NCBI GenBank assembly: GCA_021234155.1
Contig: JAJEKV010000064.1
Coordinates: 4,032,001-4,096,000, forward strand
Source of the DNA: Isoetes taiwanensis
Lineage: Eukaryota > Streptophyta > Lycopodiopsida > Isoetales > Isoetaceae
Length of the DNA: 64,000 bases
Reading direction: 5' to 3'
Shown one piece after another: positions 1 to 13,139 of this stretch. Position numbers and translations under genes: made by a program. The notes beneath the pieces are model-generated. The model did not search any database, was not told the origin of the DNA, and was given only the letters and a program-made list of their open reading frames with translations. Position 1 is the first letter of the stretch. Each line of letters starts with the position of its first letter.

Positions 1-63
1 TACGAAAATCTCAGCTGATTGGGAACAACGATTGTACAAAAATCTCAGCTGATTGGGAACATC
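1..63. repeat. two-copy short tandem repeat
   Basis: Two copies of a roughly 30-bp segment (core AAAATCTCAGCTGATTGGGA) lie 34-35 bp apart. The left copy begins at the window edge, so the array may extend outside. Downstream, 140-260 holds several degenerate copies of CAATATGGGTCTAATG. I see no gene between 64 and about 1,490. Confidence 0.7.
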
Positions 64-1494
64 TTCTAGTGCGTTGACCCTAATATGGGTCTAGAATTTT
101 CGTCTCAATACTTATGACCTATCACCTATAAGTGTATCCTTAAAAAATTCACCTCAATATGGTCTAATGCTAGTTCACCCCAATATGGGTCACCACAATA
201 CGGTCTAATGCTAGTTCACTCCAATATGGGTCTAATGTATCCTTCAAACATTCATCCTAACATAGGTCTAATGCTTCACACAATAAATAAAATGAGAATA
301 TCTATTCAATGTCTACTCAAACATAGTTTTGTGTTTATTTCTTGGAATAGTGTAATTGTTAGCCTTATACATGTCTAATTCTAATTCATACAGTAAATAA
401 GAAAATCATGTTTATTCAATGTGTGTCCAAGCGAGTCAATGTGTATGGCCTATTTGCTGCTAAAATTGTTTGTGAAATAGTTAATAATGTTGCATGCTGC
501 ATCCAGTAATCCATGCATTTTATATTCAAGTTAATTCCTCAAAAGACTGTTTCCGGGTATCATCAAAATATATTCCCTTCTCAATTCAACATTTGGAGGT
601 GTTTTTATGAAGTTGTCAAACCGCATGACAGAGAAATGTCTTCAACAATTTTATTACATATTCCAATGAAGATTCTTACCTTCTCGATTCTGTATGTATA
701 ACATTAGAGGTGTTTTAAGTAAGGTTGTCAAAATAAGGGCCTTGCCGTGTGAATTATGTATGTCAAACATTAAAGGAGTTCTTGCACATACTACGCGATA
801 TATTAGTATGATGGATGAATGTTCCAAAGGAGCCTTGTTTGATTTGGACCATTTTAAAGCTCATGAGACATGTTTGCATACATGGATGCAAAACATTGGA
901 GCCAATTCAGGTAGCTAAAAGAGGTTTAAATAATTTTGTTTGACCTGAACCTTGACAATTATAATTGATTTCTAATTCAGTTAAATGAGATGGTCTTTAA
1001 CAGCTTTAATTACTTGTCCTCCCAATGTTCACTTTAACAAAGTTAGCTCCCCTTCGTTTAAATAAAATTGGCGATTTGGAGACAACGTACAATAACGTAC
1101 AATGGGGTCGATTGGCCTCCTGCAAGGTTCCACTGATAAACAATAACTGGTGTTTTACCTCAAACCCTTGCAAGTTTCTATTAAGGTATAGTCTTATCAT
1201 AGTAGTTGTAACTTCACCAACCACTTTGCACATTGATGCAATAGTAGCGAACACCCACCATGTAAGAAGACCTACATAAGCAAAGGACGCGTTAGTAAAC
1301 ACCAGTATTGCAGGCACCTAATGCCACACCTGCGAGCACTTAATGCCATTAGTTCTCCTGTTAACCTATCATTTGGATATCATTAGCATCCTTATTTTTT
1401 GCTAAATGCTTCATAGTGAAGTATGGCACCATGAGGATGCTAGTTTGACAATTGCATGGGCGATGACAATGTGGAAGTAATGATGAAAACTCAC

Positions 1495-1894
1495 CTAGCA
1501 CTTTGTCTACCATAGCAACCACCGCATTCATCATAAACCTAAAGAAACCAGAAAATAGATGACAATGCAACTCATATAGAAGTTGTTTAACTCTTCCTAC
1601 AATGCAGTTCAGTATAGCCTAAGCACAAACAACCAGCATAAAATCGCAAATCAAGATATGTTCCAGTAACTTACATCTTGAAATGGCTTCACATATTTGA
1701 TTAAACAGGTACGTCTGTCTGTCGTTTTGCATTACTCCAGGTCCGATGAAGCCGCCAATTGCATGATGGGCAATTGCATTGCCAGTTCTAAAAGGTACTC
1801 CTGTACAACATCTGAATTCATAATCTAAAACAACATTACCTTGTGCCACTGTTTTAGCAAGACCGTCCATCGTAGCCAGACCCAAAAGACTACG
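1495..1894 (-). CDS. possible CHCHD2/CHCHD10-like exons (fragment)
   Basis: Three putative minus-strand exons have good splice signals: 1840-1894 (donor GTAATG), 1675-1800 (donor GTAAGT) and 1495-1538 (donor GTGAGT). The first two join in frame and read TVAQGVPFRTGNAIAHHAI followed by GGFIGPG. This resembles the glycine/alanine-rich middle of CHCHD2/10-type twin-CX9C mitochondrial proteins (plant members have AQG-FGTGSAVAHRAV-GP). The third exon contains a DECGGC stretch but joins out of phase with the second. An exon may be missing, or the gene may be broken. The start and the C-terminal CX9C pair were not found. The family assignment is inference from a short resemblance; the splice sites are directly visible. 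Confidence 0.3.
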
Positions 1895-1940
1895 CTGGTG
1901 CTTGAGAGCATTTGAACACATAACATTTGAGGCAAATGTT

Positions 1941-3309
1941 CTATATGTCCAAAATGGAGAAAACCTCTCTGTGTGTGCGCAGATGCTTACTCATCTCATT
2001 CAGCTACAAATAGAAATCCATGAATGAATTTGGAACATGAATTCATAAGAAGTGTGTCCTTTAAACTCTGCATATTTAGACAGTAAGAAGGAATGAATTT
2101 GCTGAGCATTAATAATACGTGTTAATATTACCTCAAATTCCTTGCCAGCCAATTCCTTGCCAGCCAGAATAAAACAATCATTTCTATTGCAGTGAGAAGA
2201 AAATAAAAACGTAACCCTCGCTATAGATTGGTGCCTAACATGGTAATACAGAATTCTCCTATCTTAATGTAACAGAATGGAGTGTGGAAACTTCAAACAT
2301 AAATTGAGACAGGTGATTCATATCTATAGGTACATGCTAGATAAAGCTCAAAAACATAAGCATAACAAATAGATGATGCACTCCATATTTACCTCAATCT
2401 TGAAATATTGATGGCAATTTCGACCCTTCCTTTACTCTCTGCAGAACTTGTGTTGCATGTGTACAACCTGTGATTCCATGCAACAGGGGATGCATCCTTG
2501 AAATTAATGGCTTCCTATGAACATAAACTATAGGCTTCTGAAACTGGAGAGCATGCAAGCCATGACAGAAAGCATAAATTCACTTTGCTCAATCCACCTG
2601 ATGCTAAAGCCACAGAAGCTTCTACACTTATAACCTACGATGTCGCTTCCATAAATCTATAATTGTAACCATGACAAATATGCAAAATACTCATGTATTA
2701 GGGTCGGAACAGCCAGAGGAGGGCAACAAAAAAATAACAGAGAGAAAATGCATTGCAAATGCTTTGGTGCAACAGGAACAAATATACCTATTTAAAATTT
2801 CAAGTACCTCAAATTTTTGGCAATCACATACCTCTGCCATTGACAGAGCTCCGAGGCTGGAAACCTTTGCCCACAAACAAATCTCCAAAACCGGGGGAGC
2901 AATCATCGCAGTCCGGGGGCGAACCTTGAATGAATGTGGCAAAACATATCATAACATTCACTCTCAAAAAAATTTGAAGGAAAGATGTATTCAGTGAGTG
3001 AAACAATGCCATACCTCATTGTCTTGCTAAATGTAGACAATGAACTCCAATGTGATGAACAATAAAAGCAGCTTACAGAGGAGAGGAACAAATTATTATT
3101 TGATCCCATAAATAGTAAGATAATGGTTCTAAATTACCACCAAACTATCCGGATCTAAGACTTAAGCACATTTTGATGGACGTGCTATGAATGCTTGAGC
3201 AAGGGAGCTGGATAAGTTATGAGTACCCATTGTAACCGTTGATGGGATGGACACTTCTACTTTGTACTTTGATACATGGAAGGTTATCATCTGCTCTGTG
3301 TCTTCATAT
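1941..3309 (-). CDS. possible spliced gene, unidentified
   Basis: Minus-strand exons chain without breaking frame: 3227-3309, 2832-2924, 2393-2438, 2132-2183, then 2003 down to a TAG at 1941. Each junction has AG and GT at the expected place, and the phases (1, 1, 2, 0) agree across all four introns. The conceptual product includes YEDTEQMITFHVSKYKVEV near its start, an acidic cysteine pair (DCDDC) in the middle, then GRVEIAINISRL and AGKELAGKEFEELNEM. I do not recognise the family. The 5' part is missing. A plausible first exon encoding MSQ with a good donor sits at 4025-4033, but the connecting exons were not resolved. The donor at 3226 (GGTACTC) is weak. If real, this is the C-terminal part of a small soluble protein. 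Confidence 0.33.
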
Positions 3310-4039
3310 CTGCAAGTATATGGAAGTGTGTAAGTTCAATAAGCATATATACTGCAAATGCCCCAGCCTGTTCAAACATAATTTCAGTATTTAGAACAGC
3401 AAGAATATGCGATACATGTACATCCACCCAATCAATATCAAGATTCGGTATTAGTTTAAAGCCACTAATAAATGATTAATTTATGTTGTACAGTATAACA
3501 AATTACAAACCTTTCAACATAGCATGCTGATTGGATTGCTTATTATGAGAAAATATAGTGTCCTTGCCTGCTTAGAAACACGGATGAAGTATGCTGGCAA
3601 AAACAGTAAAGAATTTGTAAGCATTGACAGAGCGTACAAAATAGAGCCCATTCTTCTGATGCCACTAATTGCAGAACATCCAAGAAATAAACATATAAAA
3701 GATCAAAACATAGACATGACTAAATCGGTAGCATGCTTCCCTTTTGCAAACTCCAAACTGAACGATGACATATTTTCTTACCTTATGCCATATTACGGCC
3801 TATTTCCTTGCCTTTTGCAAGACCAGTTAAGCTACAGTCTTCCTTGTTTAATTTCTGCAAAATTCAAGGCGCCGTCGAGCAGATTCTGACCTTAGAGTAG
3901 AAAGAACATCAAAGAAATCATTCTACAATGAACATAGAATGAACATAGGCAAACCCATCTGCTGGTGCAGTCATGGAATGTAAGGAATAGAACCAGAGTT
4001 AAGAAAACAAAATCGTTTCCTTACCTGGCTCATGAATAC

Positions 4040-7000
4040 TGGAAGTAATCAATTTGCAGAGGATCTCGATTTGGCCAGGGCAGGCAAAGGTATTGACGTG
4101 CCGCAAGAAGAGGAAATAAGGCCGATTGAGCTAGCAAGCTCTGTGTTCGTGGCTTGGCCTGTGTTCCGGGCCTCCACCGTGAACAATTAGGGTCTCCACG
4201 GTCAAAAATTATTTTCCCCTAGGCACCTAACGTAAATCGAAAAAAGGAATGAAACTCTAAAACTATAGATTATTATTTTTTTCGATTTTTAGATAATCGG
4301 AACTTTTTTCCGGCGACTAAATCCTTCAAAATCTTAGGAAATGTGACTAAGAAAAATTCCAAAAACCTTTTTAGCCAAACCGGAAAATCCCAAATTAAAA
4401 GAGTTGATTGAGCTATGTTTTTTTCCTCTTTTTTTGTTTACTATAACTATTCATATGTACTGTCTTTTAGTGGACGACAATGATTCTATAGTCATAGCAA
4501 ACAAGAAATGGAAAGCTAAGCTACAATTATTTGGTCATTAATGAAAAAATGGTTGAGTCTCATTAATGAAAAATAGCTAAGATGTTTTAAAACATGTTAT
4601 GATAGCCAAATTATAAAATGCCTATGCTGTATTAAAAGTTATAGATGTCTATTTTCTAACAGTTATCTCCTGTCCATTTATATTTTGCAATATTGTATTG
4701 TAGTGTGGCTATAGCCTTTTGGTTGAATCCTGATTTTTGTGTTTCTTTCCTTTCCTTTTCTTCTCCTTTTTAATTGGCCTCAAGATGGTTAAATCGTCTA
4801 ATCATATAACACAAACTATATCTAAATAAACTAGTTCGTTTTCATTTTGGAAAAAAATACCTGTCAATAGTTGTTCATCGCCCATGATTTTCTTTCAATC
4901 CGCACAGTGTAGCAGAGCAGCAAAACCAAAAAAAATTCGCGCTATAGTGGTAGGGAACAACCAAAAATATCTCGAGCTCTGAGCCATGTGTGAAGCTTCC
5001 AGCAGTTCTAACTAGTGGAGACAAACTTGCTACACTAGAAAATGCAGCCCCCATAGTTGCTGGTTTGGCGTAGGCCATTTGCTAAGCTCATTCTTTTCCT
5101 CAACCAGCTAATAGGTGACTCACATGATGTTTTTTCCATCACTGCTAACACGTAGCTTAACAACATAACCCCAGCTTATTAGCAGAGGCCGCATCGCGCC
5201 AGCTGAAAATAATGGGTTGAGAAAAGCTCTGTTCAGTGCTGAATTAGCTAGAACTCAGCCACCACTGAGATAATTCTATGCTCTGCATGCATGGAAACAT
5301 CTTGAAAATCTTGGATAACAAGAACATAAGCACAAGCACAGACGGAAGATCCTATGTGAGTACAGTGCTAGACAATGACAATGTGATCAAATGCAATACA
5401 ACACATGAGCATCAGAAGCAAAGAACATGCCAAAATGTCAAACCATTATGACGCACAACTCCGGGACAATGGGAAGCTCAACCAGCCTATATGCAGGTCC
5501 TGTTAGCAGAGAAATGCCCAACCAGCTCACATTCTGAGCCCTGTCGCGAAAGTAGTTGAGTGAACCACGTATGCACATACCCTTCCCAGTCCACGTCTGG
5601 CGCTAGAGGACCTCTTACCATGGAGTCACAAGAGTTGACGTGCATCCCCTTCCCCCCGATGCATGCTCGTTGTCACAAAGCACAAGAACATATCAAAGAA
5701 ATACAGATGATATGAGTAATGCCGGAACAACCCAGACCACCGAACCTAGAAGCCCGAACCCGAGCATTCAATAGACATCAAAACCAAGACAACGATGGAA
5801 CAATGCAAAGGCTGAGACATGTGATATTCATTAGATTATTTATGACTACAGGTGCCTAGATCATACTTTGCCCCTTGCTGAGGTTGCCCATTCAGTTGAA
5901 GTAGCTTATCCAATGCTCCTTACAATAACATCGAAGTAGGTTCAATAACATTTTTCCAAAACTCAAAGCTTACTCTAAGGCAATTCCTCCCATAAGGGAT
6001 ACACTGTCAATAATCTACTAGTTATGATGCTTCCCTTTCAGTATTCTCAAGTTTATTTTCTACTTATTACATAATGCCAACAATGCTCCATGTTACCACC
6101 ATGTTCACCAAGCCCCCATAAACTCCTGATAGTCCTCTTAGTCCAACTGCATTCACGTGATCCCTTAACTCTTCTACCCGGAAGTCATGGCCCAATACGG
6201 TCACATCTTACAATATTATTTAATCAAGAGCAGTTAGATAAGGTTTTTAATATTCCAGATTAAAAATCACTTTCCATAACTAATTAGTTTATGGTGCATC
6301 TAATGTGAATGCTCGAAATCACATGCTTCCAGCTTAAAAATCCATAGGTTCTCATGACCGCAACTACTTGTAGTCCTTCCCAACTTATCCCTAGCTAGAG
6401 ACATATCTCCAGGCATCAAAAGTACCCATTTCTTGATCATTAGTCTTTTACACATTTTCTTATTAGACAAGCAATGCATGGTCTTATGAGTTATTACATA
6501 GCTCTGCACACATTCTAGCAAATCTAATCTGAGAACTGACCATACTTACCCATGGCAATATTCTTAAGCCTTTCCATATATGGGTATTCCTTTTTATCTC
6601 TTTATCTAAATGGCCTAATTGTGAACAAAGAGCAAAAATCACGGCATATGTAATGAAATGTATCTAAGAAATATAAAAAAGAAAACGACAACAAACCAAA
6701 TCAGAGCTTTCTTATGCAGCATCGACGATCTCTGTCTTTTGAAGAAGCCCAATGCAAATTGGCCCTGCACAAGCAATTTTGACCCATTTCTACTTGAATC
6801 CAAGTCTTTTCTTATGTAATCCAAACACTCTGAAAGCTCTCGAATTTTCACAGGAGAACCGACATGGTTCATTGGTTCCACTTAGGATTCCCTTGTTCAT
6901 GCAAATATGGCCCTCTAAGCCCCAAATCAACTCCTTCTATGTAGTTTCCAGCTCTAATCCAGACTTGTGATCCACTATTTTCTATGTTGCCAGCTGACTT

Positions 7001-7693
7001 TTGATAGGGCAATCACTTAGGAAACTCTTTCCAGAGACACCAAATAGGCTTAAACTGCATTTGAGCACGAAATCGACCCTTCTAGTTATGCGCACATGCT
7101 GGGAAAGAACCCATATGCCTTTGTCCAATTTCCTCAATTGGATCATATCTAATCATGGCTGCAACATAAGAATCATGGCATGCAACATAGAAATCAACAG
7201 AAATTCCTATCATACCAACCAAGCTATAATGCAAAGCCTCTCAATCCGATGCTAGCTTTTTAACCATGTATTGTTACCGATCCAAGCTTTTGCCCTTTGT
7301 TCTTACAAAAAGGCAACTACAACCTAATCATGGCAATCCACGCACCTCAATTACATTGATAGATTCAAGTCTAGCCCTTACCGTAACTTTTAAAAAGCAT
7401 GCACATATGCATAGCATATGCAACCTCGTGATGAATCAATAAGAGAAAACCCCACCGAGAATTTCTTGATGCATAAACCTTTGGACCCGCTGTCGCTGTG
7501 CTTGTGCCTCAAAAGATCAGCTTCTAGCTCCAAGAATCAAACTACTAGAAAATGATGCATAGTGCAGTAAATTATGATCTAGCATCACTATTCTGGCCAT
7601 AATTTACTCATACGAATGAATTTCGGCCTGATCGGACCCAATACGGAAAGCTTACTCAGAAACCTTTCTATAAAACAAAAATCGTCTAAAAAG
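4040..7693. other. gene-poor stretch, no supported gene
   Basis: About 3.6 kb of AT-rich DNA without a recognisable coding region on either strand. Only short unsupported open frames occur. The last 200 bp before the CACTA insertion, together with the DNA just after it (from 32,471), may be one interrupted repeat, because the LTR-type features at 32.7-33.0 kb point that way. Confidence 0.5.
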
Positions 7694-7696
7694 GAT
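7694..7696. repeat. 3-bp target site duplication, left copy (GAT)
   Basis: GAT lies directly before the CACTAC terminus and is repeated directly after the GTAGTG terminus at 32,468-32,470. A 3-bp duplication is the signature of CACTA (En/Spm) insertion. Confidence 0.75.
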
Positions 7697-7714
7697 CACT
7701 ACTAGATTAAAGCC

Positions 7715-8310
7715 CTGTTACGACGTCTATTTCGACGTCCAGACGTCGTTTGCACGTCGATGATCGACGTCAAAACGTCGATAAACGACGCCGACATTTA
7801 TCGCCCGAGGTCGCTTAATACCTTTTATGCGCCGCTATACGCTGCCGCGAATCCGCTGGGCGTCGTAAAGCGACGAGGCGACGTCGATAAACGACGCCGC
7901 TGCACACACGCGGTCACCCACGCACGATCTGCCGGGCTGCGGATGGCAAGGCCAAATACGTACCGGGCGTGGTCGATGATGGCCGGGCGACGCCGTTAAA
8001 TCCATTTTAAAAGTACACGTGGTCATGTCGACGTGTCGGGCGCGCCCGCGTGGCGGCGCCATACACAGAAGCGCGGACGGGCGTTACGTGTTAGACGCCG
8101 CTCAACGACGCGGATGACGTGGTTGTCACGCCGCCGCCAGGGCGCCGCCGGGCGCGGGCGCCACGGTTCCGCGTGGTACCACGCCACTCGCCGCTCAACG
8201 ACGCCGATGACGGGCGGGGCCGCGCTACCGACGCCGAGATCGATGATGACGCGGGCTAACGATACCGCGGGCGTACCATCGCCAAAGAACGCCGCTAAAC
8301 CATTTATCAA
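7715..8310. repeat. CACTA left subterminal repeat region
   Basis: A CpG-rich stretch with repeated ACGACG(T/C)C, GTCGATAAACGACG and CGCTCAACGACG units in both orientations. Base composition changes abruptly from AT-rich flanks to GC-rich here, then to almost pure A/T at 8,320. Overlapping long frames on both strands are by-products of GC richness. Confidence 0.7.
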
Positions 8311-8319
8311 GAAATTTTG

Positions 8320-8500
8320 AAAAAAAAAATATTTATTTAATATTATTTAATATTTATTTAATATTAGTTAATATTCATATTCAATATTAACAAATATTTA
8401 ATATAAATAAATATTTAATAATATTTATTAATATTAAATAATATTAATATTAACAATAATATTAATAGTATTAATAAATATTAAATATGAACAAAATAAA
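8320..8500. repeat. AT-rich degenerate repeat (AATATTTATTTA)
   Basis: Nearly pure A/T sequence built from AATATT, TTATTTAATATT and similar short units. Many are self-complementary, so the tract can fold or unwind easily. It lies immediately inside the GC-rich left subterminal region. Confidence 0.75.
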
Positions 8501-8889
8501 TCGAGAATAAAAATTTAAAAATTCGAAAAATAGAAACAAATATTGATTAAATTATATTAGTATTCAGTATCATAGTAGATAAGCATTATTATTTAATATG
8601 TAATTAAATGTTTAATAAACCTAAGAATAAAAAAAAAAATAGAATCGAAAGCATAAATTTAACATAAAAAAAAGAAATCACAAGTAATAAGAACAAAGCA
8701 TAAAAATTTAGATTGAATTCAATTAATATATTTCACAATGTAATTTGCACATTACAAAATATATTGAGTCTTTAGTTGTTGCTCTCTTCTTCTTCTTCTT
8801 CTTCATTGGCGCCTTCGTCTTCATTGGCCTGTATTATATTGTATCGCAACAATTAGTTCATTGTAGTCACAAATAATTATCTAATGAAT

Positions 8890-11800
8890 GATACACACTT
8901 CCCCCGCTCACGCCAGTTAGAATATGCATCGATGGCCGCGATGATCGCCTTTTTGAAGGCCCTTTCGCTCATCTTTAGCAATGGGCGACCGACAAAATGA
9001 CTTCTATTGAGAATGAGCACCAAAACTAATGTTAGTGTTCAACTCGAGAACCTACATTATAAACCAAATTTATACTTACAAATAGCTTATCCGTAAAGCC
9101 ATAACCGCCGCATCCAGCCTTATTGGCACTATGGTCGCCACTTGCTTCGGCTGCATTCTCGCAAGGCCCAAACAACGCTTTGTTCTAGCTTCCCTTTCTT
9201 TGATAATATGTTGGCCTTCAAACACTACAATGCAATACAAGGACTTAGTCCACATGGCGCCATCTAATTATACTACACTCATGGGAGAGATGATGTACTT
9301 GAAATGCCTCATCACCAACTGTGATAGGTCAGGCCACTTCCTCTATCGAGACTCCTCAGAAGCTTTGGCAAGAGCTTTCACCGCTTCTTCCGATTACCTC
9401 GCAAAATATAAATAAAATATGAGTACAATGAGGTTATAATGAAGAACTAAAGAGCCTAATACCGGGTGGCTTTAACATGTTTACCCCCGCCTTTGAACAA
9501 ACCTCCCCTCCATGAGATCTCTCCCCGACTTGAGCTCTGGATATTCTCGCTTCTAAAATCTCCTTGATCCCTCTTTTTCCTCATCATAGGCTCCCCGAAG
9601 TTCCATTCACCCTTGTGGACGTTTTTTGGCAAATGCTATTTGTGACACTATTAGCCATCTTCCAAAAATTGTCGCCATCGCAAGTAGCCATGGGCGCAAG
9701 CACCTTCTTGTTACTACACTCAACATACGACTAACATATGAATATGTGTTAGTGAACAAAAAAGGGCATAATTCAAGATGAACTCACCATATTCAAAGAG
9801 ATGCCTTCGTGGAGGTGGTGCGTGTGGTGCACGCATCTTTAATAGAGCTTGAAGAGGAATTAAGGCCCACTCCGACGCGGAACGACGGCTGGTGCTCGCT
9901 CGCGGCGGGTTGGATCCCCTCGCCCCTGAAGGCTTCAAGATTGAATTCTCAAGGAGTGTATGAGCTATGACGGAGGGTCATGGGCCGCATCCTCCGCCTA
10001 CTTTGTTCAACAACCTTGCGCTGCAATCTCCATTTCAGGGAGGGCTGCCATCCCAAGTTGCAAGGCATTCCACCTATCTTCGTGGTTATCGCTACTCGAT
10101 GATATCTCTGGAGTTCCCCGCTTCTTCGCCTTCCTCGCCAGAAGCGAGGTCCTTTTCCCGCCTCTTCGGGCGGTGGTGGTGAGAAGAAGATCCGCCCATA
10201 ACCATTTAATTTATCTAACATTATGCATAGGAAAAGAAGGACGCAAACCGCATTTACACGCTACATTTAAAAACATTAGAACGTTAAAAATAAATGGTTA
10301 ACTTACATTTTATCCTAGAAAATAATCCATACCAAACCGCACAATGGTGGAGGTGGCGGTGGTGGCGAAGCTAAACCCGAATCCACCAACCGTGGCTCTT
10401 AAAGGCCTTTGCGTGTTTAGGGTCGCCAATAAGGCTACCAAGCCACACGAGAAGTAAAGTTGTGAACAATAGATATGCCATCGCGGTCGCATCCCATGGT
10501 TGCCGGACATGTGCAAAAACTTGCAAGTTATTTATATGGAGGCGATGAATAACATAGTAGGAAAGCAACAAATGTTAGCAACATGGGAAGTTCATTACAA
10601 AAACATTGGGATTTGAATAATTAAAAGTGTCTTTATACATTTGGTTATTAGACAATTAAAAAAATTTACTACTCTTAAACATGGCAAGATATATAATATT
10701 GTATTCATTCTTTGAGTTGTGATAACAACAATTTTGACATCTCCAAGGCATCCATGCACTTCATGTGCCGCCTTTGTCTCACAACCATGGTAGAAGATAT
10801 TCCAACACTTTGTAAGGCTTCAACAACTTCAGAAGCTTTGGGTCGCGGATGAGAATACGCCTTCACGTAGGCACATCATTCTTGTTTTTGCTCCTCCAAC
10901 TTGTCAAGACGCCGTTGGTACATATGGGTTGGATTAATCCATTGGGCATTGTTGTTATTATTAAACCACTCCATTCGTCACATAGCTTGCACCTAAATCC
11001 GTAAGCATCTCATAAATATATCCCAATGCATAGACATCATGAATTTCGTGGTCCCCATACACATCATCATCATCCTTTTGATTTCTCAAACACGCTTCCT
11101 CTAACCATGGATATTTTGCTTGTCCATCCGAAAGCAAGTACCGACACTTCAACAAGGGACGATGCCTTTTGGCGTAAAAAATGAATTGCATTGTCCCAAT
11201 CACCAATGGCCACCCACACATTTTGGTACTCATCATCAAAATGTAATTTGACTCTCTTGCAATTAAGCTTTTGTGTGAGTGAAGTGGCCTTTGTGGATCT
11301 CAAGGACACCTTCGCTAGGGCAAGAGCTATCTCTCGAACATACCGATATACAACTCGTGATTTTGCTCCTAAGTTCGCCTATGTGTTTGTCGGGTTCTTC
11401 TTGGCACTCTAGCAATTGCATTTGACCATCTTCTAAAACGTGACAAGTTATTAGGTAAATAGTCAAACAAGTGTGCAAGTGTCTCTCCATTCATGAAAGG
11501 TCGAATCACCATTGGCCCTATGGTATCCCCACTAGAGCTAGCAACTTCATATGCAAGTCCAATGGATGTAGCCAAAGCAGATGCGGGCTCTTGAAGCTTA
11601 TGTATCTTTGAGCCATCTCATACGCCTCGCCTCTATCTTTGCCCTTGAAAACCCATCCACTATATAGCTCATCATCTTGAAAGTGTTGTGTTCCGTTGAT
11701 CTTGATTTGATATGTGCGATGTGTTGGTTTCTCCTCAATAAGGCGATCACATCCACGGCCTCTACGGGTATGGGATCAACAAAGATTGATGTGTTCATGT

Positions 11801-12350
11801 GATTCTCCAAAGAAAAGTAGGGCTTGCTAGGCCCCGCTCCACTAGAGCTTCCCCCCGATGCAAAGCATTTTTTAATTACCTCCAACCGACGTGCATTGAG
11901 ATCCGCAATGATGTTCTTGTGATCCGTGACGCCGCTTCTTTGAGGAATTCCATGAAGCTACCCATTCCTTGACACGAGCCTCGGCATTGGGACTTTTGTC
12001 TGCGACTGAATACTTCAAACATGTCTTCGGGTTCATCCATGGGGTTTCCAATCATTGGTTTTACATAAAAGGCCAAGGAGAGAAGTTAACATTTCTTCTT
12101 GACCTGGCCATTTTTGTGCTAACTCAAATTGGCACTTCCTTTTCACATGTCCGACAAAATGGTCGACACGCTGACCGCTTTGCATCTCTGCCGGGACTTT
12201 CGTTAGCACATATCTCATTTATGACCACGCGCCTAATCTCACTAACCATTTGTGTCTTCACACTCTGGGCCATACCTACAAACCAATTTAGATTCATTAA
12301 TCTTGCTTTGTGACTTTTTTCAAACCTTCATTATGAATCTTTACCTACTT
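8890..12350 (-). pseudogene. decayed internal reading frames of the CACTA element
   Basis: The minus strand keeps protein-like blocks interrupted by stops and frameshifts. Examples are an amphipathic block with FKKAIIAAIDAYSNWRERG (about 8,900-8,990), ILEARISRAQVGERSHGG (about 9,530-9,600), PVEAVDVIALLRRNQHIAHI (within 11,600-11,885) and a stretch with RVVYRYVREIALALAKVSL followed by an EYQNVWVAIGDWDNAIHF motif (about 11,180-11,360). Position inside the transposon suggests former transposon genes or captured host sequence. I cannot match any block to the Transposase_21, Transposase_24 or TnpA families by eye. No frame spans the region, so nothing here looks functional. Confidence 0.4.
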
Positions 12351-12615
12351 TCTTAAGAGTTAGTTTCCCTTTTAATTTTTTTTTTTAAAACCAACTATAG
12401 AAATTTTTTTTTGCTCTTAACCACTCCACATCGTTGTTTCTTTGACATCCCTAACATTTTAAAAAACAACATTCTTAACTAGAAACCCAAAAAATCAATA
12501 ATGCGATATAAACAATTTGAAGAAACAAACAAGATTAAAATTTGAAGAAACAAACAAGATTAAAATTTGAAGAAACAAACACAAGATATAAACAAGATAT
12601 AAAAAAAATAAACAA

Positions 12616-12838
12616 GAGTAGATGGTGAGCTTGGACCCGAACACCTAGTCTTCTCCATTCAAGGCGGAGCCGACCATGCCCTTGTCCAAGTCTCCCCAAT
12701 TTTTCTAAACTAAATACATTAATCAATAAAATTACAAGAGTAAATGGTGAGCTTGGACCCGAACACCTAGTCTTCTCCACTCAAGGCGGAGCCGACCATG
12801 CCCCTTGTCCAAGTCTCCCCAAGTTTTTTTTTTAACCT
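12616..12838. repeat. two-copy direct repeat, offset 122 bp
   Basis: The segment ATGGTGAGCTTGGACCCGAA through CAAGTCTCCCCAA, about 95 bp, occurs at about 12,622 and again at about 12,744 with few differences. It is followed by poly-T and AT-rich spacer. The minus strand contains a tRNA T-arm-like GGTGTTCGGGTCC, but no cloverleaf can be completed. Confidence 0.8.
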
Positions 12839-13139
12839 AAATAAAACATTAAAATTTTATTCTCCTACTCAAACTCAAATTTTACCTAGAATGTCTTCGA
12901 AGCTGAAAAATCGATTTCCAAGGGCTTAATGATTTTGTTATTAGTGTACATGCAAAAAATAAAGGCATTCAATAATTAGAAAACTTACATAAATAAAGAA
13001 ATTAAAAAAAAAAAACAAAAAGACCATTCACGTTAAAAAGATCATTGACATTAAAACTATTACATTGTTAATTAAAAAGAACTATATATTGACATGTAAA
13101 AACAAAAAAATAAAAAAAATGGAAGAACATAAAAAGAAG

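Noticed and set aside
1006-1317. Minus-strand 103-codon frame starting MPAILVFTNASF
   Set aside because: An overlapping plus-strand frame is equally long. There are no flanking exons in phase and no recognisable motif.
7760-8320. Overlapping 75-95-codon frames on both strands in the CpG-rich block
   Set aside because: Low-complexity Arg/Ala/Pro translations of the CACTA subterminal repeats, with no domain or splice context.
12616-12838. Possible tRNA or SINE from the T-arm-like GGTGTTCGGGTCC on the minus strand
   Set aside because: No matching acceptor stem, D-arm or anticodon arm can be formed.
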